A DNA stretch of 64,000 nucleotides from contig JAICYD010000003.1 in NCBI GenBank assembly GCA_025934375.1, forward strand, positions 62,001-126,000. Direction: 5' to 3'. The notes beneath the pieces are model-generated. The model saw only the letters and a list, made by a program, of their open reading frames with translations. It made no database searches and was not told the DNA's origin. Positions 42,621 to 51,387 of the stretch are shown here, piece after piece. Position 1 is the stretch's first letter, and every line of letters begins with the position of its first letter. The DNA comes from Streptosporangiaceae bacterium (lineage in GTDB: Bacteria > Actinomycetota > Actinomycetes > Streptosporangiales > Streptosporangiaceae). The position numbers were made by a program, and so were the translations under genes.

Positions 42621-43938
42621 AGCCTGCCAACAACGTTTTTTCTATGAGGTCCGCGGCGCGACGGACGCCGTCTCGAGCCCTGACCCGGGCGCCCAGTCCG
42701 TCCAGGCCGGCGCGGAGGCGGGCGTCGGCGAGCAGTCGTCCCACGGCCGCGCGCAGTTCCTCCCCGGATACCCGGTACGGGTCCAGCCGGATGCCCAGCC
42801 CGAGCTCGTCGACCCGCTGCGCGTTGTCGTACTGATCCCAGAACAGCGGCAAGCAGATCATCGGCTTGCCGAAGTGCAGGGCCTCGGTCGTGGTGTTGTT
42901 ACCGCCGTGGGTGATCACCAGGTCCGCTTGCGGGACCACTCGCGTCTGGGGGACGAACTCGGCACCCCACATGTTGTCCGGCAGGTCGATCTCGGCGTGC
43001 AGCGGCCCCTTGGACACGATGTACCGGTGCGGCGTGTCGGCCAGGATCGACACCAGCCGGCGCATCAGGTCCACGTCCGCCGATCCCAGGGAGCCAAGGC
43101 TCAGGTAGATGAGCGCCCCGGAACGGCCCGCGAGCGACTGCGGAAGCTCAAACTCCTCCTCGGTCTCGCGGACGGAGGAGTCCAGCCGGTGCCACGACGG
43201 GCCCAGCGGCCGCGCGGCAGTGTAGTCGGCCTCCTGCGGGTACACGTAGAGGTTGAGGTCCCCCGCGGGGATGAACTCCAGGTCCGGCAGCGGCGCGGCG
43301 CCCTGCCGCGTCCACCAGTCGCCGAAGTCCGCCCAGATCCCCCGGTGCACCCGGTCGTACTCGGCCCGGAACGAATTCCAGCCCGCCTGGTCAGCCGTCG
43401 GGTACCCGGAGAACGGGGGCGGGACGCTGGCGCCCTTGACCTCCAGCGGGTTGCACGACACGATCCGGACATACGGGACGCCCGCGGTGACCAGCGCGGG
43501 GAAGCCCACCACGTTGTCCTCGACGATGACGTCGGGGCGCGTCCGCTCGATGATCGCCTTGAGCTGCGGCTCGCAGTACTTCACGCCATCGATTAGCCCA
43601 TCCCAGATGGGCTTTATCACGCTGTCCAGCTGTTCGACCGTGGGCTTGCGGAACTCCGGCGCGGTGTCGCGCACGAAGTCCTTCCAGTACTGGCCGGGGT
43701 CGGCCGGCCCGGCCTGCCCCGCAGGCGCTGCTTGTTCGAGGGGCGGCGCCAGGTCGACAAGGTCTTCCTCGAAGCCGAGCGCGGTGAGCTTCCCCCGCCA
43801 GGACGCCTCCGCGGCGAAGACCACCCGCTGCCCGCGGCCGCGCAGCACGCTCGCGATGCCAAGGCAGTTGTTCGTCGGCCCGTAGGCACTTTCCGGCATG
43901 AACAAGAACGTGCGCGCGGTCATCCGCCCTCCAGCCAT
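42619..43938 (-). CDS. GT1-family (macrolide/UGT-like) glycosyltransferase
   Basis: This 439-residue GT-B enzyme transfers a sugar from a nucleotide donor to a small acceptor. The N-terminal acceptor domain begins TARTFLFMPESAYGPTNN. The C-terminal donor domain has YLSLGSLGSADVDLM, the motif VVPQADLVITHGGNNTTTEA and CLPLFWDQYDNAQRVDELG. ATG 43938 has AAGGTGA about 8 bases upstream; ATG 43923 with GGAGGG is a second choice. Acceptor unknown. The upstream DMT carrier gene is 40 bases away on the same strand. Confidence 0.87.
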   Translation of the reverse strand: MAGGRMTARTFLFMPESAYGPTNNCLGIASVLRGRGQRVVFAAEASWRGKLTALGFEEDLVDLAPPLEQAAPAGQAGPADPGQYWKDFVRDTAPEFRKPTVEQLDSVIKPIWDGLIDGVKYCEPQLKAIIERTRPDVIVEDNVVGFPALVTAGVPYVRIVSCNPLEVKGASVPPPFSGYPTADQAGWNSFRAEYDRVHRGIWADFGDWWTRQGAAPLPDLEFIPAGDLNLYVYPQEADYTAARPLGPSWHRLDSSVRETEEEFELPQSLAGRSGALIYLSLGSLGSADVDLMRRLVSILADTPHRYIVSKGPLHAEIDLPDNMWGAEFVPQTRVVPQADLVITHGGNNTTTEALHFGKPMICLPLFWDQYDNAQRVDELGLGIRLDPYRVSGEELRAAVGRLLADARLRAGLDGLGARVRARDGVRRAADLIEKTLLAG

Positions 43939-43978
43939 GGGTAACTCACCTTGCGGGAGGTTACCGGAGGTGCTGAAT

Positions 43979-45166
43979 TTACGATAGCGCCTGGGTATCC
44001 GGGGTGGGACTCCCCGCACTGCCTCCGACCCCACTGCCTCCGACCCCACTGCCCCCGGCGCCGTGCGGCCTGGTGACGCCGTTCGCCTCGGGGCCGGCCA
44101 GGCCCGGGGGCTCGGGGAAGGTACTGTCCGGGGCGGCCGCGCCAGTGCCGGGATCGCCCGGGCCCCTGTAGGAGAAGTTAAGGTGCGGCAGGCTGGGGTG
44201 CGGCAAGGTGATCCCGCCGTGCGGGCGCAGGTGCGACAGGGCAGGCGCGCGGGCAACCAGGATGACCCCGGCGACCAGGGCCGCGATCCCGCCTGCCTGC
44301 AGCGCCAGATGGAGGGGGGCTACCTGGATCCGGTCGCCGAAGACGATGATGCCCAGCAGGATTCCCACGAGTGGCTCGCCGGCCGAGATGGCCGGCAGCG
44401 ACAGCTGCAGCGGGCCGGCGTTGAACGCGCTCTGCATCAGCCAGATGCCGATCGCGCCCGCGCCGACGAGGGCGTATGGCGCCCAGGACGTGAACAGGGC
44501 GCTGATCCCGCCCCATTGCAGGGTCTCCAGCGTCTGCCGGGTCAGCGCGTCCTGGATGCCGAACACCAGGCCCGCCGCGATGCCAGTCAGCAGGGCACGC
44601 GACCGGCCCTGGCGGCGGCGGCCCAGTTGGACGCAGGCGAACGCTACCGCGGCGATCGCCGCGGCGGCCGGCCAGTGGGAGAACGAGCCGAACGAAAGGC
44701 CGATCGGCTTGGCTGACCGGGCCGAGGACAGCAACCCGACGCCAAGGCACAAGACGGCGGCGCCGGCGACCTCCCACGCGCGAACCGCACGCCGCGGCCT
44801 GGCCGGCTTGGCCGCACCCGGTGGCCCGGGCGCAGGCCCCGGCATGCCGCGGGCCGCCCGCTGGGCGCGCATCGACAGCGGAACCGCGAGCACCAGCGCC
44901 CAGATCAGGTTGGTGGTCAGCAGCGGCTCGACGACTGACAGCGGGAGGTGGCCGATCGACCAGGCGGCGAGCACCTGGCCGCCGATCATGGCGAGGATGC
45001 CGGCCAGCCAGCGCGGGGTCCTCAGCAGGTCAGCCATCAGCCGCAGGCTAAGGAAGCGAGAATCGGGCTCCCGCTCGGCCACGTTCTGCTGCAGCACGAA
45101 CCCGATTCCGATCAACAGCGCGGCGAGCAGGGTCGTCCCGTAGTCGAGGCTTACGTCGACGTCCAC
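43979..45166 (-). CDS. DMT-family (EamA-like) membrane transporter
   Basis: This 395-residue protein has about nine to ten membrane helices (TTLLAALLIGIGFVLQQNVA, LPLSVVEPLLTTNLIWALVL, ALVGAGAIGIWLMQSAFNAG). It ends with a long hydrophilic tail containing an in-frame 15-bp repeat (44018-44062) that encodes GVGGS units. The substrate is unknown; this branch resembles small actinobacterial DMT proteins with a conserved NVAERE loop. It is probably co-transcribed with the glycosyltransferase, so export of a glycosylated product is possible but only inferred. Confidence 0.8.
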   Translation of the reverse strand: MDVDVSLDYGTTLLAALLIGIGFVLQQNVAEREPDSRFLSLRLMADLLRTPRWLAGILAMIGGQVLAAWSIGHLPLSVVEPLLTTNLIWALVLAVPLSMRAQRAARGMPGPAPGPPGAAKPARPRRAVRAWEVAGAAVLCLGVGLLSSARSAKPIGLSFGSFSHWPAAAAIAAVAFACVQLGRRRQGRSRALLTGIAAGLVFGIQDALTRQTLETLQWGGISALFTSWAPYALVGAGAIGIWLMQSAFNAGPLQLSLPAISAGEPLVGILLGIIVFGDRIQVAPLHLALQAGGIAALVAGVILVARAPALSHLRPHGGITLPHPSLPHLNFSYRGPGDPGTGAAAPDSTFPEPPGLAGPEANGVTRPHGAGGSGVGGSGVGGSAGSPTPDTQALS

Positions 45167-45505
45167 GGTCCGCTAACCCGCTAGTCCGGCACATGGTCGT
45201 ATGGTAGCCGGGCTTCGCCGGCGTGTTGTCATGGCACGACCGGCCGTAGCTAGCGACCCCCTGAGCTGCCCCATGGAGTCACCCCTACCCAGTCAGGCGA
45301 GGGCATGCTCCCCAGACTCAATCATTATCAGCCACAAAATGATAACCACGCACCGTAGTCGCAGCTTGTCAACGCCTACGCGACGGGCGGTTTATCACTG
45401 ACTGATACCTCCATTCCCACCTTCGGTTCGGGCGGCGGGCGCAGTACAATCATGAGATCATCAGCGCGTAGTGGCGCATGATTGCAATTCTGAGGGAGTG
45501 CCAAG
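45167..45505 (+). promoter_or_regulatory. 339-base control region with three inverted repeats
   Basis: No gene fits here. Three symmetrical sites are present: TTATCA/TGATAA with a 9-base spacer (45325-45345), TATCA/TGATA with a 5-base spacer (45393-45407), and CAATCATG/CATGATTG with a 22-base spacer (45447-45484). The last ends 21 bases before the next start codon. The first two share the TATCA half-site and may bind one regulator. GAGGGAG at 45492-45498 is the ribosome site of the next gene. Confidence 0.45.
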
Positions 45506-46501
45506 GTGGGGGACGTAAAGGGTGGGGCGAGGTCGGCGCGCGCCGGTACCAGAGCCACCAGTGTGAAGACCGGGATCCGACGGCGGGCCGTGGGCACGCG
45601 CGACCGGATCATTAGCTACCTAGGATCGATCACCGATATCTCCGACCCGGGAGGCATGGCGAGCACCAAGCTCGCTGAGGCGGTCGGCTATCCGGGGTCA
45701 AGCGTCGCGTTCGCCCAGCTGCTATCGGGCATGGAACGCGACGGCCTGATCTCACGCGAGGTCCGCGGCAAACGGACATACCGCATTATCCTCGCCCCGG
45801 GCGTGCACCCGGGCGAGGTCTCGGCCAGCCGGGTTCCGGCCGGCTCCGGCTTCGCGCAGGTGGGCGTGGCCTCCGGCGCCGCCCGGGCTCGCGTCACGCA
45901 GGTCGCCAAGGTCGACACTGCTGCTGACTTCGACTACGACGAGCTGGCCCGCAGGCTGCTCGTCCAGGTGATCCGGCGGCTAGCCACGCCCCCGGAGGGC
46001 CAGGAGGAAGTGGTCGCCGACCTGGAGCGGGAGCTGGCCGTGGCGCGCACCCGCGCCAGCTCGCTCACCGCCGAGAACCGCAGGCTGCGCGAGCAGCTCA
46101 GCCTCGCCCGCTTCAGCCTCGACCAGGCCCGGCAGGGCTTGGACCTGGGTGATCTTGACCTGGAGCAGCGGGCGCTGAACTCCGGCGGCCCCGTCGGGGA
46201 AGAGCTCAGCGATGCCGAGGTGGTACTGCTCGAGCGCCTAGTCTCCCCGCCCCGGGACGCCGTGGCAGAGGAAATCCAGCCGGGCGCGACCGCCTTATTC
46301 TCTGGGGGGCACACCAACCCCCCAGGCCCCCCACCTCCGGGGGGTGCCGTCCGTAAAGTCCGGCTCCCCGCAGGATCCCGGAAAACCACCGGGATCCTGC
46401 GCGGGTCGCCAGGCCGCTCGAAGCTGCGCTCGCGGGCTCGCTTCGCCTCGCGTGCCTCTGTCCGAAGTCCGCTGTGCGGCTACGGGTCGCCCCAATGCTG
46501 A
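45506..46501 (+). CDS. Winged-helix plus coiled-coil protein of unknown function
   Basis: This 331-residue protein has a basic N-terminus. A winged-helix-like domain (DRIISYLGSI, MASTKLAEAVGYPGSSVAFA, LLSGMERDGLISREVRGKRT) ends with a typical wing. A linker, then a coiled coil (EEVVADLERELAVARTRASS, LTAENRRLREQLSLARFSLD) follow, which suggests a DNA-binding dimer. GTG 45506 follows GAGGGAG by 7 bases. The last 65 residues (GGHTNPPGPPPPGG onward, Arg/Ser-rich) read through GC-rich repeats and overlap the convergent FCD gene by about 300 bases, so the real end may be near 46300. I do not recognise the family. Confidence 0.7.
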   Translation: MGDVKGGARSARAGTRATSVKTGIRRRAVGTRDRIISYLGSITDISDPGGMASTKLAEAVGYPGSSVAFAQLLSGMERDGLISREVRGKRTYRIILAPGVHPGEVSASRVPAGSGFAQVGVASGAARARVTQVAKVDTAADFDYDELARRLLVQVIRRLATPPEGQEEVVADLERELAVARTRASSLTAENRRLREQLSLARFSLDQARQGLDLGDLDLEQRALNSGGPVGEELSDAEVVLLERLVSPPRDAVAEEIQPGATALFSGGHTNPPGPPPPGGAVRKVRLPAGSRKTTGILRGSPGRSKLRSRARFASRASVRSPLCGYGSPQC

Positions 46502-47012
46502 CTGACGATAACGATACCGGGACCTCACGGACAGTGAGCAGGCCGCGCAACGAGCTGTCCAGGTGGCGCAGGGCCGCGTCAGCGGCCCCCTCGGCGTCCC
46601 CGGCGATGACCGCGCGCAGGATTTCCTGGTGCTCGGAGTTCGCTTCATCCAGTCGCTGGTGCGCGCTGGCCAGGATCGACTGGCGGACGAATCCGGAGGC
46701 TAGCCCGCGCAGCTCGGTGAGGATCGCCCCGAGCCGCGGGCCGCTGCCAAAGTCCTCGATGAGGCCATGGAACGCCATGTTGTAGTCCGCCCACCGTGGC
46801 CCGACCGGCTCTGTTCGCATGAGTGCGACTAGTTCGACGGCCTCGAGCACCTGCTCGCGGGTGGCGATCGAGGCCGCCCGCGCCGTGGCCATCGGCCCCA
46901 GCAGCTTCCAGATCTCGTAAACCTCGACAAGCTCGGCGCGGGTCAGCGGCGGAGGGGCGGACGCAAAGGCCGGCGCGTTGTCTGGACGCACGCCGTTCGG
47001 GGCAATCGGCAT
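46206..47012 (-). CDS. FCD-domain protein lacking the GntR DNA-binding domain
   Basis: The 268-residue frame contains an FCD ligand domain (PLTRAELVEVYEIWKLLGPM, then AFHGLIEDFGSGPRL, then DEANSEHQEILRAVIAGDAE, with metal-binding Asp/His residues), normally the C-terminal half of FadR/GntR regulators. No winged helix precedes it: only about 25 low-complexity residues stand before the FCD. It may be a truncated regulator or a stand-alone ligand sensor. The FCD ends near 46490; the remaining C-terminal tail is Arg-rich and runs through repeats into the convergent gene. The start at ATG 47012 has no clear ribosome site. Confidence 0.65.
   Translation of the reverse strand: MPIAPNGVRPDNAPAFASAPPPLTRAELVEVYEIWKLLGPMATARAASIATREQVLEAVELVALMRTEPVGPRWADYNMAFHGLIEDFGSGPRLGAILTELRGLASGFVRQSILASAHQRLDEANSEHQEILRAVIAGDAEGAADAALRHLDSSLRGLLTVREVPVSLSSVSIGATRSRTADFGQRHARRSEPASAASSGLATRAGSRWFSGILRGAGLYGRHPPEVGGLGGWCAPQRIRRSRPAGFPLPRRPGAGRLGARAVPPRHR
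46302..46400. repeat. GC-rich runs and perfect 12-base inverted repeat between convergent genes
   Basis: Runs of six G and six C (46306-46345) can fold into hairpins and loosely resemble the dispersed palindromic element. They are followed by GCAGGATCCCGG and CCGGGATCCTGC (46370-46381 and 46389-46400), perfect arms around AAAACCA. This is probably the shared terminator of the two converging genes, now overrun by both reading frames. Confidence 0.6.
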
Positions 47013-47093
47013 GTGGCTATTGTGACCGCGCGACGGCGCGCGGTCCACCACTAGGCGACAAAGATCAATTTCGGTGCGGCTTTGGTCGACCAA

Positions 47094-47612
47094 TCAGCCG
47101 ATACGCCGCAGCCCCGCCCGGTGTTCGGCGGCCGTGTGCAGGTAGTTCCGCATGGCGCGCTGGATTCGGCTGGGGTCGATCCCGCGGCGCTTGACCACGC
47201 CGGGCACTCCGGCGACCAAGGACGCCGGGGGGACGATGAAGCCCTCGGTGACCAGGGCGGCGGCGGCCACGATGGACCCCGCGCCGATGACCGAGCGGTT
47301 CAGCACGACGGCACCGGAGCCGATCAGGCACCCGTCCTCTACCACGCACCCCTCCAGGTGCGTGTTGTGCCCCACCACGCACTCCGCCCCGATCACCGTG
47401 TCCTCCCGCGCCGTGCAGTGCACGATCGTCCCGTCTTGCACCGAGGTGCGCGCGCCGACCCGGATCCTCCCGTGGTCCGCGCGCAGGACGGCACCCGGCC
47501 ACACCGATGCCTGGCTGGCCAGGGTCACCCGCCCGATCACGACCGCATCGGGGTGAACGTAGGCATCCGGATCAATATCGGGCACGTGGTCGCCAAGAGC
47601 GTAGATCGGCAC
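47094..47612 (-). CDS. Gamma-carbonic-anhydrase-like hexapeptide protein
   Basis: This 172-residue left-handed beta-helix protein is built of hexapeptide turns (VVIGRV, SVWPGAVLRAD, VGARTSVQDGTIVHC, VIGAECVVGHNTHLEGC). The metal-binding histidines of gamma-carbonic anhydrases lie at the expected places (HC in IVHCT and GHNTHLEGC). Activity as carbonic anhydrase or as an acyl-carrier-type protein cannot be told apart. The start is GTG 47612 (VPIYALGDHVPDIDP), where the family begins. It is divergent from the helicase gene, 23 bases apart. Confidence 0.85.
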   Translation of the reverse strand: MPIYALGDHVPDIDPDAYVHPDAVVIGRVTLASQASVWPGAVLRADHGRIRVGARTSVQDGTIVHCTAREDTVIGAECVVGHNTHLEGCVVEDGCLIGSGAVVLNRSVIGAGSIVAAAALVTEGFIVPPASLVAGVPGVVKRRGIDPSRIQRAMRNYLHTAAEHRAGLRRIG

Positions 47613-47635
47613 GCGAAAACGGTATCGTGCAAACC

Positions 47636-49750
47636 GTGGCCGACAGCACGCCGGGTGAGGACTCCAGCAGCGAAGACTCCACCGCAGACCCGAAGATAAC
47701 CACGCTGCTGTCATCTCCCGGGGGGGCGACCCCGCGCGGCATCACCCATGCCCCCCGAAGCATGTCCGATGAAGAGCAGAGAATATCGGACCTGCTAGCC
47801 GCCGCTGTCTCCGGGATCGGCGGCAGCCAGCGCTCCGGGCAGACGCTCATGGCCCACTCCGTCTGGGCGGCGATGGAGACCGGGGACCACCTGGCGGTGC
47901 AGGCGGGGACCGGGACCGGGAAGTCGCTGGCCTACCTGGTCCCGGCGTTCCGGCTCGCCGCGGACGGGCGCGGCCCAGTCGTGGTGTCCACGGCGACAAT
48001 CGCGCTGCAGCGGCAGCTCGTCGACCGGGACCTGCCCCGGCTAGCGGAGGCACTGCGCGAGCCGCTGGGCCGCGCGCCGCGGTTCGCTATCTTCAAGGGT
48101 CGCGGCAACTACGTCTGCAAGCACAAGCTGAGGACCGCGCCTGAGGATTCGGACTCCGTGCTTTTCAGCCGGGACGCCGCCAGCGGCGGCGGTCCCGCCG
48201 CCGGGATGGGCGCGCATGTCAAGCGGCTCAACGAGTGGGCGGAGCGGACGTCGACCGGAGATCGCGACGAGCTCGTCCCCGGCGTGCCCGACCTGGCCTG
48301 GCGGCAGGCCTCGGTCACCGCGCGCGAGTGCATCGGCGCCGGCAAGTGCGGGTTCGGCCAGAAGTGCTTCGCCGAGCGCGCTAAGCGGGCCGCCGCCGAG
48401 GCCGACATCGTGGTCACCAACCACGCGCTGCTGGCGATCGACGCGCTCGGCGACGGCATCTTGCCCGATCACGATGTGGTGATCGTCGATGAGGCGCACG
48501 AGCTCGTGGACCGGGTCACGGCGGTCGCCAGTGGCGAGCTGTCGGTCAGCCTGATCGAGATCGCGCAGCGCCGGACCGGGAAGATGGCCCCCGACGCCGA
48601 GACCGCCCGGCTCGTCGACGCGGGCGCGGCCCTGTCTCCCTTCCTGTCCTCACTGCCCGCGGGCCGGATGGACACGCTCGACCCCGGTCTGGCGGCGGCG
48701 CTGGAGGGGCTCCGCGACGCCGCGCAGGCGTGCGCGCACGAGGTGCGCAAGCACGCCGACGCCGAGGGCGGGCTCGACGCCGGCCAGCAATCGGCGGCGC
48801 AGCTCGCGCTGGTCGTCCTCGATGACATCGCGGCGACCGCCGAACGGGTCGGGCTGTCCTTCGAGGAGGAGCTTGAAGAACGTGAGGAAGTCACCTGGAT
48901 CGAACGGCCCGACAACGCGCCGGCCGCGCTCCGCGTGGCCCCGCTAGAGGTCGCGCAGGAGCTAGCGGAGCACCTGTTCGGCGGGCGCACCGTGATCCTC
49001 ACGTCGGCCACGCTGACCTTGGGCGGCTCATTCGACCCGTTGGCCAAGCGGTGGGGCCTGGACACGGCGAGCAAGGGCCATGAGTGGGACGGCATTGACG
49101 TCGGCTCGCCGTTCACGCACGGCAAGAGCGGCATCCTCTACGTGGCTCGCCACCTGCCGCCGCCCGGCCGGGAACGACTGTCCGATGAGTACCTTCAAGA
49201 GCTGTGGGAGCTGATCCAGGCGGCCGGCGGGCGCACGCTCGGGCTGTTCTCATCCATGCGGGCCGCTAAGCAGGCGACCGCCGCGCTGCGCGACTCGCTG
49301 AAGTTCCCGCTGCTGTGCCAGGGCGACGACGCGACCGGGCTGCTGGTCAAGCAGTTCGCCGCGGACGAGCCGACGTGCCTGTTCGGCACGCTGTCGCTGT
49401 GGCAGGGCGTTGACGTCCCGGGGCCTTCGCTGCGCCTGGTGGCAATCGACCGGATTCCGTTCCCACGGCCTGATGACCCCCTGGCGTCGGCGCGAGCGCG
49501 GGCGGCGGAGGCACGCGGCGAGAACGGGTTCATGGAGGTGTCGGCCGCGCACGCCGCGCTGCTGCTCGCGCAGGGCGCGGGACGGCTGCTGCGCTCGTCC
49601 GGCGACCGCGGTGTCGTCGCCGTCCTTGACCCGCGGCTGGTCACCAAGCGGTACGGCGACTACCTGCGGGCGTCGCTGCCGCCGTTCTGGCAGACCACCG
49701 ACCCTGAGGTAGCCCGCGGAGCGCTGCGGCGGCTAGGAAACGAGTCCTAG
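47636..49750 (+). CDS. DinG/XPD-type iron-sulfur ATP-dependent DNA helicase
   Basis: This roughly 704-residue superfamily 2 helicase has Walker A in QAGTGTGKSLAYLVPAF and Fe-S cluster cysteines in YVCKHK, ECIGAGKCGFGQKC. The DEAH box is VIVDEAHELVDR, SATLTLGGSFDP is motif III-like, and motif VI region is AQGAGRLLRSSGDRG. Such 5'-3' helicases resolve R-loops or repair intermediates. GTG 47636 includes an N-terminal extension that contains an in-frame palindromic element (SPGGATPRGITHAPRSM); the family domain begins near ATG 47762, an alternative start. The 3' end overlaps the convergent esterase by 18 bases. Confidence 0.9.
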   Translation: MADSTPGEDSSSEDSTADPKITTLLSSPGGATPRGITHAPRSMSDEEQRISDLLAAAVSGIGGSQRSGQTLMAHSVWAAMETGDHLAVQAGTGTGKSLAYLVPAFRLAADGRGPVVVSTATIALQRQLVDRDLPRLAEALREPLGRAPRFAIFKGRGNYVCKHKLRTAPEDSDSVLFSRDAASGGGPAAGMGAHVKRLNEWAERTSTGDRDELVPGVPDLAWRQASVTARECIGAGKCGFGQKCFAERAKRAAAEADIVVTNHALLAIDALGDGILPDHDVVIVDEAHELVDRVTAVASGELSVSLIEIAQRRTGKMAPDAETARLVDAGAALSPFLSSLPAGRMDTLDPGLAAALEGLRDAAQACAHEVRKHADAEGGLDAGQQSAAQLALVVLDDIAATAERVGLSFEEELEEREEVTWIERPDNAPAALRVAPLEVAQELAEHLFGGRTVILTSATLTLGGSFDPLAKRWGLDTASKGHEWDGIDVGSPFTHGKSGILYVARHLPPPGRERLSDEYLQELWELIQAAGGRTLGLFSSMRAAKQATAALRDSLKFPLLCQGDDATGLLVKQFAADEPTCLFGTLSLWQGVDVPGPSLRLVAIDRIPFPRPDDPLASARARAAEARGENGFMEVSAAHAALLLAQGAGRLLRSSGDRGVVAVLDPRLVTKRYGDYLRASLPPFWQTTDPEVARGALRRLGNES
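47712..47790 (+). repeat. GC-rich palindromic element, copy D
   Basis: CATCTCCCGGGGGGGCGACC, a diverged middle, CCCCCCGAAGCATG, then TCCGAT and ATCGGA as a small hairpin around GAAGAGCAGAGAAT. The last part matches the same hairpin next to the copies at 4.9 kb, which shows that the element is about 75 bp and not only the G/C core. It is in frame with the helicase N-terminus. Confidence 0.85.
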
Positions 49751-51337
49751 CGCGTCGAACTGATGGCGTTCCCACAGGCGCATCGAGGTTGCCTCCGGGT
49801 AGGGATCGACGCCGGGCGAGCGGCCGTAGATACGGGTCAGCCGCCGCTGGGCCCCGTAGACCGGCCAGCCGGGCTCACCACAGCCGGCGAAGGCCAGCCA
49901 CTCGGCGCGCATCAAGTCGCCCAAGGCGATGAAGTCCGCTGGCGGCCTCGGCCCGGCCAGCATGACGTTGATCCCGGCGGGGTCCTTATCGGAGGATGAG
50001 TCTCCTTCGATCCCCCGCCAGCCCCAGACCAGCGGGACATCCAGCGCGTGGCAGGCCCCGAGTGCCTCCGGTGCCACCGGCGCCGGGTAGGTGAGCTCGT
50101 ACAGGAACGTGCGCCCGCCTGCGGCCGCGTGCGCTTGCCCGAGGTGCAAGCTGGGCATCCGGAACAGCCAGTCGGAGAAGACGCGCTCGTAAAGCCCCTC
50201 CGCCGACAGGCTGGGATAGGCGTCGCGGTAGGCCTCGGCTCCGGACGGGCCGGGCGCGAACGCGCCGAGCGCCGCGCTGGCCTCGGCGTCGGTGATCCGC
50301 CCGGACTGACCGTCGGAGGCGATGAACAGCTTGTACTCATCCCGGTTGTGGCCGACGAGAAGATCGATGTCGCGGGCGTCGCCGGATAGCAGGGCGCGCC
50401 ACGGGGCGCGGGGCAGCACCTCGCCGTCCACGACTGGCGAGAACGGGGTGACGGTCAGCGCTACCGGGCCCCACTGCCCGTACCCGCGGATGTCCGCCGT
50501 CACCGTCATCTGCGCTTCTACCAGGCGCTGGGGCGATGCCGCGGCCAGCGCGGCAGTCGTTGCGGCGAGTCCGGCCTGGGCCGCGATCGCGCGGGTGATG
50601 TCACCGGCCAGGCTGGTGGTGAAGAACGTGCCCGGCACGCTCTGCGCGATCGCACGGCGAAACAGCCCGCGTGCCAGGGGCATGGCCAGCAGCGCCGCGA
50701 TGATCCCGGCCCCGGCGGACTCGCCGAACACGGTCACGTTCGCCGGGTCACCGCCGAATCCGGCGATGTTGTCCGCCACCCAGCGCAGCGCCGCGACCAC
50801 GTCGAGCAGCCCCCGGTTAGCAGGGGCGCCGGGGATGTGCGCGAACCCCTCCACGCCGAGCCGGTAGTTACAGGTCACCACCACCGCGCCCTGCCTGGCG
50901 AACCCGGAGCCGTCATAGCCGGGCTCGCTGGCGCTGCCGAAGATGTACGCGCCGCCGTGCACCCACACGAGCACCGGCAGCCCGCCTCCGACCCGGCTCG
51001 CGGTAGCGGTGGCGGCGCCCGGGTCCGCGGTCCAGACGTTGAGCGTGAGCCAGTTCCCGTCGTCGGTCGCTGGTCCCGGCGCGGCCGAGGCCCCGGGGAA
51101 CTGCCCCTGCGGGGCGACCGGGCCGAACCGCGCCGCGTCGAGGACGCCGTCCCAGGGAGCGGCCGGGCGCGGCGCCTGGAACCTCAGGTCCCCGACCGGG
51201 GGGCTCGCGTACGGGATGCCGCGAAAGACCGCTACCTCGTCCGTGCCCGCTCCCCCGGCCCACCGGCCGCGGACCCAGCCCGCGGTGGTCCGCCTTTCAG
51301 GTCCAGCTGTGCCTACCGGGGACTCGGCAGCGGCCAT
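49733..51337 (-). CDS. Type-B carboxylesterase/lipase
   Basis: This 534-residue alpha/beta hydrolase of the carboxylesterase B family has FRGIPYASPPVGDLRF and the oxyanion loop in VLVWVHGGAYIFGSA. The nucleophile elbow is VTVFGESAGAG, with an acid/His pair later (VGHNRDEYKLF and the GACHALDVPLVWG His). It hydrolyses carboxylic esters of unknown kind and has no signal peptide, so it is probably cytoplasmic. ATG 51337 follows GGGAGG by 8 bases. Confidence 0.9.
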   Translation of the reverse strand: MAAAESPVGTAGPERRTTAGWVRGRWAGGAGTDEVAVFRGIPYASPPVGDLRFQAPRPAAPWDGVLDAARFGPVAPQGQFPGASAAPGPATDDGNWLTLNVWTADPGAATATASRVGGGLPVLVWVHGGAYIFGSASEPGYDGSGFARQGAVVVTCNYRLGVEGFAHIPGAPANRGLLDVVAALRWVADNIAGFGGDPANVTVFGESAGAGIIAALLAMPLARGLFRRAIAQSVPGTFFTTSLAGDITRAIAAQAGLAATTAALAAASPQRLVEAQMTVTADIRGYGQWGPVALTVTPFSPVVDGEVLPRAPWRALLSGDARDIDLLVGHNRDEYKLFIASDGQSGRITDAEASAALGAFAPGPSGAEAYRDAYPSLSAEGLYERVFSDWLFRMPSLHLGQAHAAAGGRTFLYELTYPAPVAPEALGACHALDVPLVWGWRGIEGDSSSDKDPAGINVMLAGPRPPADFIALGDLMRAEWLAFAGCGEPGWPVYGAQRRLTRIYGRSPGVDPYPEATSMRLWERHQFDALGLVS

Positions 51338-51387
51338 CGAGGCGACCTCCCGCTACATCGACGGAGCGTTTAGGTGCTACGAATCAT

